DNA of 40,870 nt, from contig PLMK01000008.1 in the NCBI GenBank assembly GCA_003142475.1, forward strand, positions 1 through 40,870, given 5' to 3'. Source of the DNA: Ignavibacteriota bacterium. Lineage in GTDB: Bacteria; Bacteroidota; Ignavibacteria; UBA10030. Below the pieces are notes generated by a model, which was given only the letters and a program-made list of their open reading frames with translations, was not told the origin of the DNA and did not search any database. This document shows, in pieces, positions 8,465 through 17,857 of the stretch (positions within the stretch are counted from its first letter, which is position 1; every line of letters begins with the position of its first letter). The translations under genes were made by a program, and so were the position numbers.

Positions 8465-8992
8465 GTGAGATCTGAAAAACAAAATCTTGGCGAAATTTAT
8501 GCTGAACGTGCGATGGAAGAAATTGAACCACAGGTGTCTACAATTTCTATCCCGAAGATTCGTGAAACACGGGATATGGTGTATAACGGAACTGCTAATC
8601 CACTAGACAATGGCGCGATGTTTATCAACACGCCGCAGGCGGCGCGCAACAAAAAACAAAAGAAACGAAGGGTTTCACCATTTACTATTGTACTGCTTCT
8701 TCTTGGCGGCGCAGTGTCAAGTGTTTTGTATATCGGCAATATTTTAGCTGTTGGACATCTGATGGTGCAGATTAATCAACTCCAAATAAAACACAAGCAA
8801 ATCTTGAATGAACAAGAATTATTAAAAGCACAGATCAATCGAATGTCTGGGTTGGAACGAATCCAGCAGGTTGCACAGGATCAATTGGGATTGCGTAATC
8901 CCAGACAGCTTCCAGTATGGATTGAGGTGGATCCAGAGCGAATTAACGAAGTAGAAGAGGTTTTCCAACAACAGATGAAGCGTGAGCGATGA
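8465..8992 (+). CDS. ftsL: FtsL-like division protein
   Basis: A bitopic membrane protein of about 175 residues. A cytoplasmic tail of some 70 residues, rich in Lys and Arg before the membrane, is followed by one span (FTIVLLLLGGAVSSVLYIG region). A periplasmic coiled coil with Gln- and Leu-rich heptads comes next, then LERIQQVAQDQLGLRNP, the conserved end of the FtsL/DivIC family. FtsL joins FtsQ and FtsB to regulate FtsWI. I prefer GTG at 8465, because AGAG lies eight bases before it; an in-frame TTG at 8459 is the alternative. The stop overlaps the ftsI start. Identification rests on topology, motif and position between rsmH and ftsI. The cytoplasmic tail is longer than in E. coli. Confidence 0.82.
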   Translation: MRSEKQNLGEIYAERAMEEIEPQVSTISIPKIRETRDMVYNGTANPLDNGAMFINTPQAARNKKQKKRRVSPFTIVLLLLGGAVSSVLYIGNILAVGHLMVQINQLQIKHKQILNEQELLKAQINRMSGLERIQQVAQDQLGLRNPRQLPVWIEVDPERINEVEEVFQQQMKRER

Positions 8993-11178
8993 TGGATCAA
9001 GGTACAGAAAATATAAACCCAGAAAAAGGAGCATCATCTCTCTCTCGTTCCCGGTTTTTTATTTTAAAATTATGCTTCCTTGTCTTCTTTGCCGCAATTT
9101 TTGTTCGATTAACAAAGATTCAAGTAATAGATTCGAGCAAATATAAAACATTGGCACGGAAGCAATATGAACGTTCATTTATTCTGCCGGCAACACGCGG
9201 AGATATTTTTGATCGGAACGGCAACGTTATTGTTTCTAATACAATATATATTTCTTTTGCTGCTGATCCCCAAATTATCGGTGACAATCAGGAGTATGTA
9301 GCAGAAACGTTTGCAAGTATTTTCAAAAAACCGTGTGCATTCTATTTGGATAAATTACGTGAGACAGATCAGAATCAGAATAGTAAACGATTTGTCTGGC
9401 TTGAACGCAGAGTGAAACCGGAGATTGCTCACCGAATTGAATCTGCCAAATTAGATGGTATCGTAATAATGAACGAACCTAAACGATTGTATCATTATGA
9501 TGAACTTGCCGGTGCACTGCTTGGATTTACAAATGTTGATAATAAGGGCATCTCAGGAATCGAATTGCAATACGACAGCGAGATGAAAGGTATTAATGGT
9601 TCAGTAGTGATGCAGCGGGATGGATTAGGGCGTGTGCGGCCATCTGCAGATTATCCGCGCCGCGAACCGGTCAATGGAAAAGATATTTGTCTTACGATCG
9701 ATGTAATATATCAGGCAATTGTTGATGAAGAACTAAAACATGGCATTGAGGCAAACAAAGCCGACGGCGGTTGTGCGCTGATCTTAAATCCAAAAACAGG
9801 GGAAGTACTTGCGCTGTCCATTTATCCATGCATCAATCCAAATGATGCCGGTACATCCGATATTGCTGACGCACGAAACAGGGTAGTGAGCGATGTGTTT
9901 GAGCCGGGTTCAGTGTTCAAAGTCGTGACGGCAACAGCAGCGTACGAAAATAATCTCGTAACCCCAGAAATGCGTTTCAACGCCGAGCACGGAAAAATGA
10001 AAGTCTCTCTTGGCGGTAATAAATTTCGCTTCATTAACGATTCACATGAGTTTGATAATCTTACGTTTCAGGAAGCTATTGAAATGTCCAGCAACATTGT
10101 GCTGGCAAAAGTTGGCAAACTCGTTGGCGGCGAAAAGCTTTATCGTCAAGCACGTGATTTTGGATTCGGCATGACGACTGGGATAGATCTTCCCGGAGAA
10201 GTGCGCGGCGTGCTCAAGAAGCCAAGTGATCACGATTGGTCAGGTACGACACTTCAGACTATGTCGTACGGATATGAAATCGGAGCAACGCCGCTTCAGA
10301 TTGCATGCGCTTATGCGGCTGTGGCAAATAAAGGAGTGTTGATGAAACCATTCGTTATAGCCAAGATAAAAAGCGCAGATGGAAAAATGATGGTCGAACA
10401 GAAACCTCAAGCTATCAGGCGCGTGATGTCACAGCAAACTCAGAGCGAACTAATCTCAGCGTTTGAAGGTGTGGTCGAACACGGCACAGGAAAAGAAGCG
10501 CGCATTAACGGTGTACGCATTGCCGGTAAGACAGGAACATCACGTAAATATTTAAACGGAAAATATGTAGAGAATAATTATACCGCCTCATTTATCGGTT
10601 TTTTCCCCGTAGAAGATCCGCAAGTTGTATGTTTAGTAATGATGGATAATCCGAGGACAAAAGGATATTACGGCGGGAGTACAAGCGGACCTGTCTTTCG
10701 TTCGATTGCTGAGCGAATAATAACGACATCATATAAGTTTTCACGTACCGCAATTGCACAAGAACCTGCAATAAACGGTACGGTCTCCGTCCCAGATGTT
10801 CGTATGCTTCAGCCATTGTTGGCGAAGAAGATGCTTTTGAGTTATGGATTGAACTGTCAGACATTTGGAACAGGCGCGATAGTGATAAAGCAAATGCCTG
10901 AGCCGGGAAAGAAAATCGAAAAAGGCGAAGCCGTTTCTCTCATTCTCAATGGTGAATCTATTGTTTCGTCTAATGGAATGATAACCGTGCCGGACGTACG
11001 CGGCATGAGCATCCGTCGTGCAATGAACCGGCTTGTTTCGGATGAATTTGAAATAAAAGTACAAGGATCTGGTGTTGTTACACAACAAATCCCATCTGCA
11101 GGCGAATACGCACGGTCGGGTTCAAGCATCATGTTAATATGCTCGCCGCGAAGTGCAATGCAGGCATCGTTGTATTGA
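8989..11178 (+). CDS. ftsI: Septal peptidoglycan transpeptidase FtsI/SpoVD-type with two PASTA domains
   Basis: Class B penicillin-binding protein of 729 residues with an N-terminal membrane span (about residues 22-42) and a pedestal region with RGDIFDRNGN. The transpeptidase domain carries S308-V-F-K311, S367-S-N369 and K514-T-G. Two PASTA repeats follow, each beginning VPDVR (about residues 597-655 and 664-722). PASTA tails are common in SpoVD/PBP2x-type enzymes and in Chlorobi-Bacteroidota-like FtsI, but absent from E. coli FtsI. It is the division transpeptidase partner of FtsW, encoded further down the operon. The ATG at 8989 overlaps the ftsL stop; a second ATG follows at once. Confidence 0.93.
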   Translation: MMDQGTENINPEKGASSLSRSRFFILKLCFLVFFAAIFVRLTKIQVIDSSKYKTLARKQYERSFILPATRGDIFDRNGNVIVSNTIYISFAADPQIIGDNQEYVAETFASIFKKPCAFYLDKLRETDQNQNSKRFVWLERRVKPEIAHRIESAKLDGIVIMNEPKRLYHYDELAGALLGFTNVDNKGISGIELQYDSEMKGINGSVVMQRDGLGRVRPSADYPRREPVNGKDICLTIDVIYQAIVDEELKHGIEANKADGGCALILNPKTGEVLALSIYPCINPNDAGTSDIADARNRVVSDVFEPGSVFKVVTATAAYENNLVTPEMRFNAEHGKMKVSLGGNKFRFINDSHEFDNLTFQEAIEMSSNIVLAKVGKLVGGEKLYRQARDFGFGMTTGIDLPGEVRGVLKKPSDHDWSGTTLQTMSYGYEIGATPLQIACAYAAVANKGVLMKPFVIAKIKSADGKMMVEQKPQAIRRVMSQQTQSELISAFEGVVEHGTGKEARINGVRIAGKTGTSRKYLNGKYVENNYTASFIGFFPVEDPQVVCLVMMDNPRTKGYYGGSTSGPVFRSIAERIITTSYKFSRTAIAQEPAINGTVSVPDVRMLQPLLAKKMLLSYGLNCQTFGTGAIVIKQMPEPGKKIEKGEAVSLILNGESIVSSNGMITVPDVRGMSIRRAMNRLVSDEFEIKVQGSGVVTQQIPSAGEYARSGSSIMLICSPRSAMQASLY

Positions 11179-11191
11179 TTTAGTAATTTTC

Positions 11192-11238
11192 TTGACATGA
11201 GTTATACTCCTTGTCAATTTGTAGTAACGAAATATTTT
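11192..11238 (+). promoter_or_regulatory. Inverted repeat and candidate internal promoter before murE
   Basis: TTGACATGAG (11192-11201) is mirrored by CTCCTTGTCAA ending at 11217, an imperfect palindrome with GAG/CTC and TTGACA/TGTCAA arms. TTGTCA (11211-11216) and TATTTT (11233-11238) are 16 bases apart and could be a promoter for murE onward. No T run follows, so a terminator is unlikely. This 87-base gap is one of the few real gaps inside the dcw operon. Confidence 0.38.
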
Positions 11239-11265
11239 ATCCTAATGAAAGGTTACTGATTTCGG

Positions 11266-12765
11266 ATGAAGCTTTCTCAACTTCTTGAGGGTGTAACGGT
11301 TTCCAAATTATTTCAGACAATGTACGGCCAAATGGTCATTACACACGAGGTTGAAATTAGTAAGGTACAGTACGACTCAAGAAAAATTCAGCGCAGTGAC
11401 TGTTTCGTCGCAATCAAAGGTACGGCGAGTGACGGACAAACATTTATTCAAAGTGCTATTAATCAAGGGGCAAAGGTTGTCGTGCTTCAAGATGATAAAG
11501 TTCTTCCGGATGCGCTGTGTATGCACGCAGGTGTTATCAAAGTTATTGTACCAGATTCTCGAAGAGCACTTGCTATAATGTCAGAGAATTATTTTGGTCA
11601 TCCATCAAAAAAATTAAAACTTATCGGTATCACCGGAACAAATGGAAAAACCACTACATCGCATTTGGTTAAATCGATTTTGGAGGCGGGTGGGGAAAAA
11701 GTTGGACTGATTGGAACTATTGAGTACAAAATCGGTGAGCAAATTATTTCAGCAACGCACACAACACCTGAATCCTTGGAGTTGAACGAACTGTTTGCAT
11801 TAATGGTAGAAAACAACTGCACATCTATTTCGATGGAAGTATCGTCACATGCGCTGGATCAATCCCGCGTCTATGGATTAGATTTTGATGTTGCTGTCTT
11901 CACAAATTTAACACAGGACCATCTTGATTATCACGTCACGATGGGGAACTATTTTGAAGCGAAGAAAATTTTATTCAGCTACTTAAAACCATCCAGTTGC
12001 GCAGTTATAAATCAAGATGATCAATGGGGAATTCAACTACTTAGGTCTGTTGGAGTGAGAAAAATTTCCTATGGTATCAACTCAGTTGCAGATGTATTCG
12101 CAAAGGAAGTCAGACTCAGTATAAACGGAACAACATTCGTTATTAACAACGATCAACGAGAATGCACAGTTTCAATACCGCTCATAGGTACGTTTAATGT
12201 ATATAATGTTCTGGCGGCATATGCAGCCGGTATAGCGCTCGGACTTTCGCAAGAACAGATTCTTACAGGTATCAGGAATTTAAAAAATGTACGTGGTAGG
12301 TTTGAACGCATTGCTTCTCCCGCCGGATGGACAGCTATTATCGATTATGCGCACACACCGGATGCGCTTGAGAATTGTTTAAAAACTATCCACGATGTTT
12401 TACCAAAAACAAATCGTGGGCGCATCATTACAGTGTTTGGTGCGGGTGGTGACCGTGATAAAACGAAACGCCCAATGATGGGTAGTATTGCAGGTGACTA
12501 TAGCGATCTCGTCATTGTAACATCAGACAATCCACGGACCGAAGTGCCGGAAACAATTATCGACGACATTATGCGAGGAATTACCAATCATGCAAAGGTT
12601 CTTCGTGAAGTGGATCGACAAACAGCAATTGAACGCGCAATCAAGAGTGCACAACGTGGCGATGTTGTCCTCATCGCAGGCAAAGGGCATGAGGATTATC
12701 AAATAATTGGCAAAGAAAAAAAACATTTTAGCGATCGCGAAGTTGTAGAAAATCTCCTGAAATGA
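11266..12765 (+). CDS. murE: UDP-MurNAc-L-Ala-D-Glu:meso-diaminopimelate ligase MurE
   Basis: A 499-residue cytoplasmic ATP-dependent Mur ligase that adds the third stem-peptide residue. The P-loop is GITGTNGKTTTSHLVKS near residues 123-140. TTPESLELN, MEVSSHALDQSRV and FTNLTQDHLDYH are family motifs. The C-terminal SDNPRTE contains the DNPR signature that selects meso-diaminopimelate over lysine, so the wall is of the DAP type. The ATG at 11266 is preceded by GAAAGG about 13 bases upstream, rather far. The stop overlaps the murF start (ATGA). Confidence 0.95.
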   Translation: MKLSQLLEGVTVSKLFQTMYGQMVITHEVEISKVQYDSRKIQRSDCFVAIKGTASDGQTFIQSAINQGAKVVVLQDDKVLPDALCMHAGVIKVIVPDSRRALAIMSENYFGHPSKKLKLIGITGTNGKTTTSHLVKSILEAGGEKVGLIGTIEYKIGEQIISATHTTPESLELNELFALMVENNCTSISMEVSSHALDQSRVYGLDFDVAVFTNLTQDHLDYHVTMGNYFEAKKILFSYLKPSSCAVINQDDQWGIQLLRSVGVRKISYGINSVADVFAKEVRLSINGTTFVINNDQRECTVSIPLIGTFNVYNVLAAYAAGIALGLSQEQILTGIRNLKNVRGRFERIASPAGWTAIIDYAHTPDALENCLKTIHDVLPKTNRGRIITVFGAGGDRDKTKRPMMGSIAGDYSDLVIVTSDNPRTEVPETIIDDIMRGITNHAKVLREVDRQTAIERAIKSAQRGDVVLIAGKGHEDYQIIGKEKKHFSDREVVENLLK

Positions 12766-14174
12766 GACTAACAAAATCTGATATATTAGCAATACCCCAC
12801 TTCAAAGCGATTGGCTTTGAGGAAATGAAAGATTTAAAAGTCATCGGTGTCTCCATTGATTCGCGCGCAATTAAAGCAGGTGAATTGTTCTTTGCTATTC
12901 GCGGCGATCAGTTTGATGGACACAACTTTATCTCTAAAGCAATCGAAGCAGGTGCAGTCAGCATCGTAGTTGAACGACACTGGGCAGAAGTAAATGCATC
13001 GATGATGGTCAGTATAAATGTTCCACGTCTTATCGTCGAGAATACAATTCATGCATTGGGAAAACTTGCCAACATATATCGCCTCAAATTTAATATTCCG
13101 GTTATCGCTATCGGCGGATCAAATGGTAAGACCACAACGAAAGAAATGATCCGGAGTGTACTCAAAAAGAAATATCGGGTGCTTTGCACAGAAGGAAATC
13201 TGAATAATCATATCGGTGTGCCGCAAACACTCTTCCGATTGGAAAAGAAACATGAGGTTGCAGTTGTTGAAATCGGTACAAATCATCCTGGCGAAATTGA
13301 TTACTTATGCTCTATTCTGGAACCAACGCACGGGCTTATCACAAATATCGGCAGGGAACATTTGGAATTCTTTGGTTCGTTGGAAGGTGTTGCTAAATCA
13401 GAAGGCGAATTGTTTGATTGGATAGCAAAACATCACGGCGTCATCTTCGTCAATGCAGACGACGAATATCTCATTCGTTTATCTCAAGAAAATAAAAAAA
13501 TAGTGAGTTATGGATTCTCTACGCGCGGTGTTTCCATCGAAGGAACAATTGATTCGTTAAACGCGGATGCACATGCATTGCTGCATGTGAAACCGAGGGG
13601 CAAAAAGATGTTCGACATCACCGTAGGAGTTTCCGGAGAACATAATGCGAAGAATGCCCTTGCCGCTGTAGCTGTGGGTATAAAGATGAATGTACCGATG
13701 ACGAATATTCAAAAAGCACTCGCATCATTCCAATCTGCGAGTAAACGAATGCAGTTGCAACGCATAGCACACGTAACGATTCTAAATGACACATACAATG
13801 CGAACCCAGATTCTACACTTGCAGCATTAGCAACCTTGCAGGTGATGGAAGCGACGGGAAAGAAAATCGCAGTTCTCGCAGATATGTTGGAACTCGGCGA
13901 GCAAGCAGAAGAGCTTCACCAACAGGTTGGAAAGCATACAGCGCAATGCGGTGTAGACATCCTTCTCACGTTCGGTCCGCTTTCAAAATTTATACACGAT
14001 GCTGCTTCCGTGAAAACCAAAGCGCATTTTGAAAATAAATCTGCGCTCACAGAATACTTGATACACATACTCGCTGATGGTGATATTGTACTGGTAAAAG
14101 GATCACGCGGAATGAAAATGGAAGAAGTCATTATGAATCTCGAGGAACAGCTTTCGCCAAAGGCAGGAATCTAG
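12762..14174 (+). CDS. murF: UDP-MurNAc-tripeptide:D-Ala-D-Ala ligase MurF
   Basis: A 470-residue Mur ligase that joins D-Ala-D-Ala to the UDP-MurNAc-tripeptide. The N-terminal domain has SIDSRAIKAGELFFAIRGDQFDGHNF, typical of MurF. The P-loop is IGGSNGKTTTKEMIRSV, followed by EGNLNNHIGVPQTL and EIGTNHPGEI. The C-terminal region has NDTYNANPDSTLAAL. The ATG at 12762 overlaps the murE stop. No ddl gene is in the cluster, so D-Ala-D-Ala must be made by an enzyme encoded elsewhere. Confidence 0.95.
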   Translation: MRLTKSDILAIPHFKAIGFEEMKDLKVIGVSIDSRAIKAGELFFAIRGDQFDGHNFISKAIEAGAVSIVVERHWAEVNASMMVSINVPRLIVENTIHALGKLANIYRLKFNIPVIAIGGSNGKTTTKEMIRSVLKKKYRVLCTEGNLNNHIGVPQTLFRLEKKHEVAVVEIGTNHPGEIDYLCSILEPTHGLITNIGREHLEFFGSLEGVAKSEGELFDWIAKHHGVIFVNADDEYLIRLSQENKKIVSYGFSTRGVSIEGTIDSLNADAHALLHVKPRGKKMFDITVGVSGEHNAKNALAAVAVGIKMNVPMTNIQKALASFQSASKRMQLQRIAHVTILNDTYNANPDSTLAALATLQVMEATGKKIAVLADMLELGEQAEELHQQVGKHTAQCGVDILLTFGPLSKFIHDAASVKTKAHFENKSALTEYLIHILADGDIVLVKGSRGMKMEEVIMNLEEQLSPKAGI

Positions 14175-14177
14175 CAC

Positions 14178-15302
14178 ATGTTGTTCTATCTCTTCACATA
14201 TCTGCATAAAACATTCAACGTTCCCGGCTTTGGAATATTTCGCTACATTACATTCCGCGCTGGAGCTGCTGCAATTACGGCATTGATTATTTCATTTTGG
14301 CTCGGGCCAAAGATTATTCGTAAGCTTCGTCATTACCAAATTGGCGAGTCAGCAAAACTTGAAGCGCCCAAGACACATTTGGCAAAAGCCGGCACACCAA
14401 CAATGGGCGGATTGATTGTACTCTTATCAATAATTATTCCTGCGCTGCTCTGGACAGATTTAAAAAATGTGTACATCTTGCTCATTCTGTTTGTTACCGT
14501 AACGCTTGGTGCAGTCGGATTTTTAGATGATTTCCTCAAAGTCGTCCGAAAGAAACCCAAAGGACTAATCGGTAAATATAAAATTGCAGGACAAGTATTC
14601 GTCGGCTTAGTGGTTGGCAGTGTCATTTATTTCTTTCCACAATGGATAGATCAAACGCTCGTGCCATTCAAATCGAGCACAACAGTACCGTTCATGAAAA
14701 ACTTAGAATGGAATTTAGGATGGTTCTACATTCCGATTGTAGTCTTTATTATTACAGCAACATCGAATGCAGTGAATCTGACAGACGGCCTTGACGGCCT
14801 CGCCATAGGTACTGTTGGAATAGTCAGTGGAACGCTTGCTATTATCACATATGTTTCTGGGCATGCAGTTTGGAGTCAATACCTAACGATCCCTTTTCTG
14901 CGCGGTAACGGTGAGCTTGCTATTTATTGCGCAGCAATCAGCGGTGCAGCGCTCGGATTTCTTTGGTTTAATTCGCATCCGGCACAGGTATTTATGGGCG
15001 ACACCGGCTCGTTAGCTCTCGGCGGCATTATTGGAGCAATGTGCGTTTTGATAAAAAAAGAATTACTCTTGCCGACACTCGGCGGTGTTTTTCTGATGGA
15101 AACTGTCTCGGTTATTATTCAGCGGATGTATTTTAAATATACAAAGAAACGATATGGCGAGGGCAGGCGTGTATTTAAAATGGCGCCGATTCATCATCAT
15201 TTTGAAATGCTTGGTTGGCCGGAACCGAAGATTGTGACTCGGTTTTATATCATCGCAATTCTATTAATGATTTTAAGTCTAGCAACATTTAAGGTGCGAT
15301 AA
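14178..15302 (+). CDS. mraY: Phospho-MurNAc-pentapeptide transferase MraY
   Basis: A 374-residue polytopic membrane enzyme that transfers phospho-MurNAc-pentapeptide to undecaprenyl phosphate to form lipid I. Landmarks are KAGTPTMGG, the aspartate-rich GFLDDFLKVVRKKPKGL, NAVNLTDGLDGLAIG, VFMGDTGSLALGG and the histidine loop MAPIHHHFEMLGWPE. About ten membrane spans are predicted. It starts three bases after murF. Its order relative to murF and murD is the conserved dcw order. Confidence 0.96.
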   Translation: MLFYLFTYLHKTFNVPGFGIFRYITFRAGAAAITALIISFWLGPKIIRKLRHYQIGESAKLEAPKTHLAKAGTPTMGGLIVLLSIIIPALLWTDLKNVYILLILFVTVTLGAVGFLDDFLKVVRKKPKGLIGKYKIAGQVFVGLVVGSVIYFFPQWIDQTLVPFKSSTTVPFMKNLEWNLGWFYIPIVVFIITATSNAVNLTDGLDGLAIGTVGIVSGTLAIITYVSGHAVWSQYLTIPFLRGNGELAIYCAAISGAALGFLWFNSHPAQVFMGDTGSLALGGIIGAMCVLIKKELLLPTLGGVFLMETVSVIIQRMYFKYTKKRYGEGRRVFKMAPIHHHFEMLGWPEPKIVTRFYIIAILLMILSLATFKVR

Positions 15303-15310
15303 ATTTCATA

Positions 15311-16666
15311 ATGGATATCAACTTACTTCAAAATAAAAAAGTTTCTATTATTGGCGCAGTACGTAGCGGTGTGGCAGTAGCGGCGTTATTAAAATCGCAT
15401 GGTGCAGATGTATTTGTCAGCGATTCGGCCACTGCAAATAAACTCCAAATTTTTATTCCCAATCTTCAAGCAGAAAACATTGATTATGAAGTGGGAAAGC
15501 ACAGCGAGCGCGTTTATAAATGTGAGTTGATGGTCATCAGTCCCGGTGTGCCCAGCAATGCGCCGGTAGTTCTTGAAGCACAGAAGCGAAATATCAAAGT
15601 CGTTAGTGAACTTGAAGTTGGGAGTTGGTTTTGTCGGGCGCCTATGGTGGCAATCACCGGCAGTAACGGAAAGACAACAACTACAACATTAACGGGAAGG
15701 ATACTAAGCGATGCAGCGAAAAAACATGTTGTTGCTGGTAACATTGGAACGGCATTCTCATCTGTCGTTTTGGGATTGGCTGAGACAGATATTGCTGTTT
15801 TGGAAGTGAGCAGCTTTCAATTAGATCATATTGACAAGTTCCGGCCAACAATTTCCGTCCTGCTCAACATCACACCGGATCATATGGATCGATACGACCA
15901 CTCGATGGAAAAATATGCTGCTTCGAAGGCGCGCGTATTTAAAAATCAATTAGCCGACGATGTCCTCATATATAACATAGATGATGATTGGACAAATAAA
16001 ATAATTTTGCAGGCACAGTGCCGTAAGATAGGTTTGAGCGTGCATCAGAAACTGACCAGCGGAGCGTTCGTTGAAGACGGCAAGCTTGTCACTTCAATCT
16101 GTGGAACTAGAACTGAAATTATTGATATTGACCAGATTTTTATTAAGGGTACACACAATCTCTATAATTCGATGGCGGCAGCGCTTGTCGGACAACTACT
16201 TGGAGTTGATAAAAATAGGATTCAGTCAACGTTAAAAACATTTAAAGGTGTAGAGCATCGCCTTGAGTTTGTTCGCACAATCAACAACGTCAGTTACTAC
16301 AACGACTCAAAAGCAACAAACGTCGATTCAGTGTGGTACGCTTTACAATCATTTAAAGAACCGATTGTGCTATTCTTAGGCGGCCGCGATAAAGGAAATG
16401 ATTACTCCAGATTATCAGAACTCGTGCGCAAACAAGTGAAGACAATTGTTGCGATCGGTGAATCAGCAAACCTTGTCGAAAAGTCGTTCAATGGTGCAAC
16501 GGTGATTAAAAAAGCGTCATCAATGGAGGAAGCAGTTGATATGGCGCGCTTTCTTGCGCAACCAGGAGATGTGGTTCTGCTTTCTCCGGCCTGTTCTTCG
16601 TTTGATTGGTTTAAGAACTATGAACATCGCGGTGAAGTATTTAAACAATTGGTGAATAAATTATAA
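15311..16666 (+). CDS. murD: UDP-MurNAc-L-Ala:D-glutamate ligase MurD
   Basis: A 451-residue cytoplasmic Mur ligase adding D-Glu to UDP-MurNAc-L-Ala. The N-terminal Rossmann-like domain has VSIIGAVRSGVAVAALLKSHG, with Ala where the usual family motif is GxxxSG. The P-loop is AITGSNGKTTTTTLTGRIL, with EVSSFQLDHI, LNITPDHMDRY, and YNDSKATNVDSV with FLGGRDKGNDY in the C-terminal part. The stop is immediately followed by the ftsW ATG with no spacer. Confidence 0.95.
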   Translation: MDINLLQNKKVSIIGAVRSGVAVAALLKSHGADVFVSDSATANKLQIFIPNLQAENIDYEVGKHSERVYKCELMVISPGVPSNAPVVLEAQKRNIKVVSELEVGSWFCRAPMVAITGSNGKTTTTTLTGRILSDAAKKHVVAGNIGTAFSSVVLGLAETDIAVLEVSSFQLDHIDKFRPTISVLLNITPDHMDRYDHSMEKYAASKARVFKNQLADDVLIYNIDDDWTNKIILQAQCRKIGLSVHQKLTSGAFVEDGKLVTSICGTRTEIIDIDQIFIKGTHNLYNSMAAALVGQLLGVDKNRIQSTLKTFKGVEHRLEFVRTINNVSYYNDSKATNVDSVWYALQSFKEPIVLFLGGRDKGNDYSRLSELVRKQVKTIVAIGESANLVEKSFNGATVIKKASSMEEAVDMARFLAQPGDVVLLSPACSSFDWFKNYEHRGEVFKQLVNKL

Positions 16667-17854
16667 ATGCTCAAGATACAACGCAATCATATTGATATCT
16701 GGCTGCTCATCGTCGTGCTTGGACTTATGGTCGTGAGTCTCGGTGTAGTGTACAGTGCCTCTGCGGAATGGTCGTTCAAACGCTTCGACACACAGAGTCA
16801 TTACCTTGATCTGCACGCAATTAAAATTTTGTTAAGTATTGCCGCATTATTTGTTGGATTAAGTATTCCTTACAGCATTTATAAAAAATTCACAAAGCCG
16901 GCTCTCATTGTTGCTGTGCTATTTTTGGCAGTGACGTTTGTGCTGGGAGGTGAAACTAAAGGCGCTGTGCGCTGGCTGCGTTTTGGCGGATTGGGATTCC
17001 AACCCTCTGAGTTCGCAAAGTTTGCACTTCTGTTTCATATAAGTCTGTTAATGGCCAAGAAAGGCGAACAAATAAGAGATTTCAAAAAAGGATTTCTTCC
17101 TATCATCATTTGGATTGGTGTTGTAACAGCATTAGTGTTAGCACAACCGAATTTGAGTACAGGGATGATGTTGTTCGCACTAACAATTATCCTTTTATTT
17201 GTTGGACATGTGAGGATGACACATCTGCTCGGAATGATTTTAGTTGCCGCCTGTTTATTCGCTCTCTATGTACTCTTTATGGCATATGTGCTGAAGCGTC
17301 CGTACCAACTTGAGCGCATCATGCATTTCGTGCATGGGGATCCGAAAGGACAACATAATTATCAACTCTGGCAGGGAATTATCGGTTTTGGCAACGGCGG
17401 TTTATTTGGTGTTGGTCCTGGCGAAAGCCGCCAACGAGATTTGTTCTTACCGGAATCGTATAACGATTTTGTTTATTCGATTGTAGGAGAAGAATATGGA
17501 TTGCTCGGTACATTACTTGTGCTGGGCGCATTTCTATTTGTGATGCTACGTGGTTTTAGAATTGCAAAACATGCGAAAGATGATTTCGCAAGATTCCTCG
17601 CTGTCGCTATTGCAAGTACGATCACGTTGTATGCATTGGTAAATGCAAGTGTAGCACTGGGACTTCTTCCCACCACCGGTTTGCCGATGCCGTTTATCAG
17701 TTATGGAGGTTCGTCTCTCATGTTGTCGGCGTTTTCCATTGGCGTGTTGCTGAACATTTCCGCAAATACGGATTTACATCCGCGAACAGCAAAAACAGAA
17801 AGGGAAAATGTGGAAGTACTTGGATCAGAGACTGGGCTCGGAAAAGTGTATTGA
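16667..17854 (+). CDS. ftsW: Division SEDS glycosyltransferase FtsW
   Basis: A 395-residue SEDS-family membrane protein with about ten spans that polymerises septal peptidoglycan in complex with FtsI. Signature stretches are GGLGFQPSEFAKFALLFHISL, the LAQPNLST motif, the loop GIIGFGNGGLFGVGPGESRQ, and GLPMPFISYGGSSLML at the C-terminal end. It differs from the RodA copy at 2751 in its dcw context between murD and murG and in its VGPGESRQR loop. The start codon abuts the murD stop. Confidence 0.94.
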   Translation: MLKIQRNHIDIWLLIVVLGLMVVSLGVVYSASAEWSFKRFDTQSHYLDLHAIKILLSIAALFVGLSIPYSIYKKFTKPALIVAVLFLAVTFVLGGETKGAVRWLRFGGLGFQPSEFAKFALLFHISLLMAKKGEQIRDFKKGFLPIIIWIGVVTALVLAQPNLSTGMMLFALTIILLFVGHVRMTHLLGMILVAACLFALYVLFMAYVLKRPYQLERIMHFVHGDPKGQHNYQLWQGIIGFGNGGLFGVGPGESRQRDLFLPESYNDFVYSIVGEEYGLLGTLLVLGAFLFVMLRGFRIAKHAKDDFARFLAVAIASTITLYALVNASVALGLLPTTGLPMPFISYGGSSLMLSAFSIGVLLNISANTDLHPRTAKTERENVEVLGSETGLGKVY

Positions 17855-17857
17855 AGT

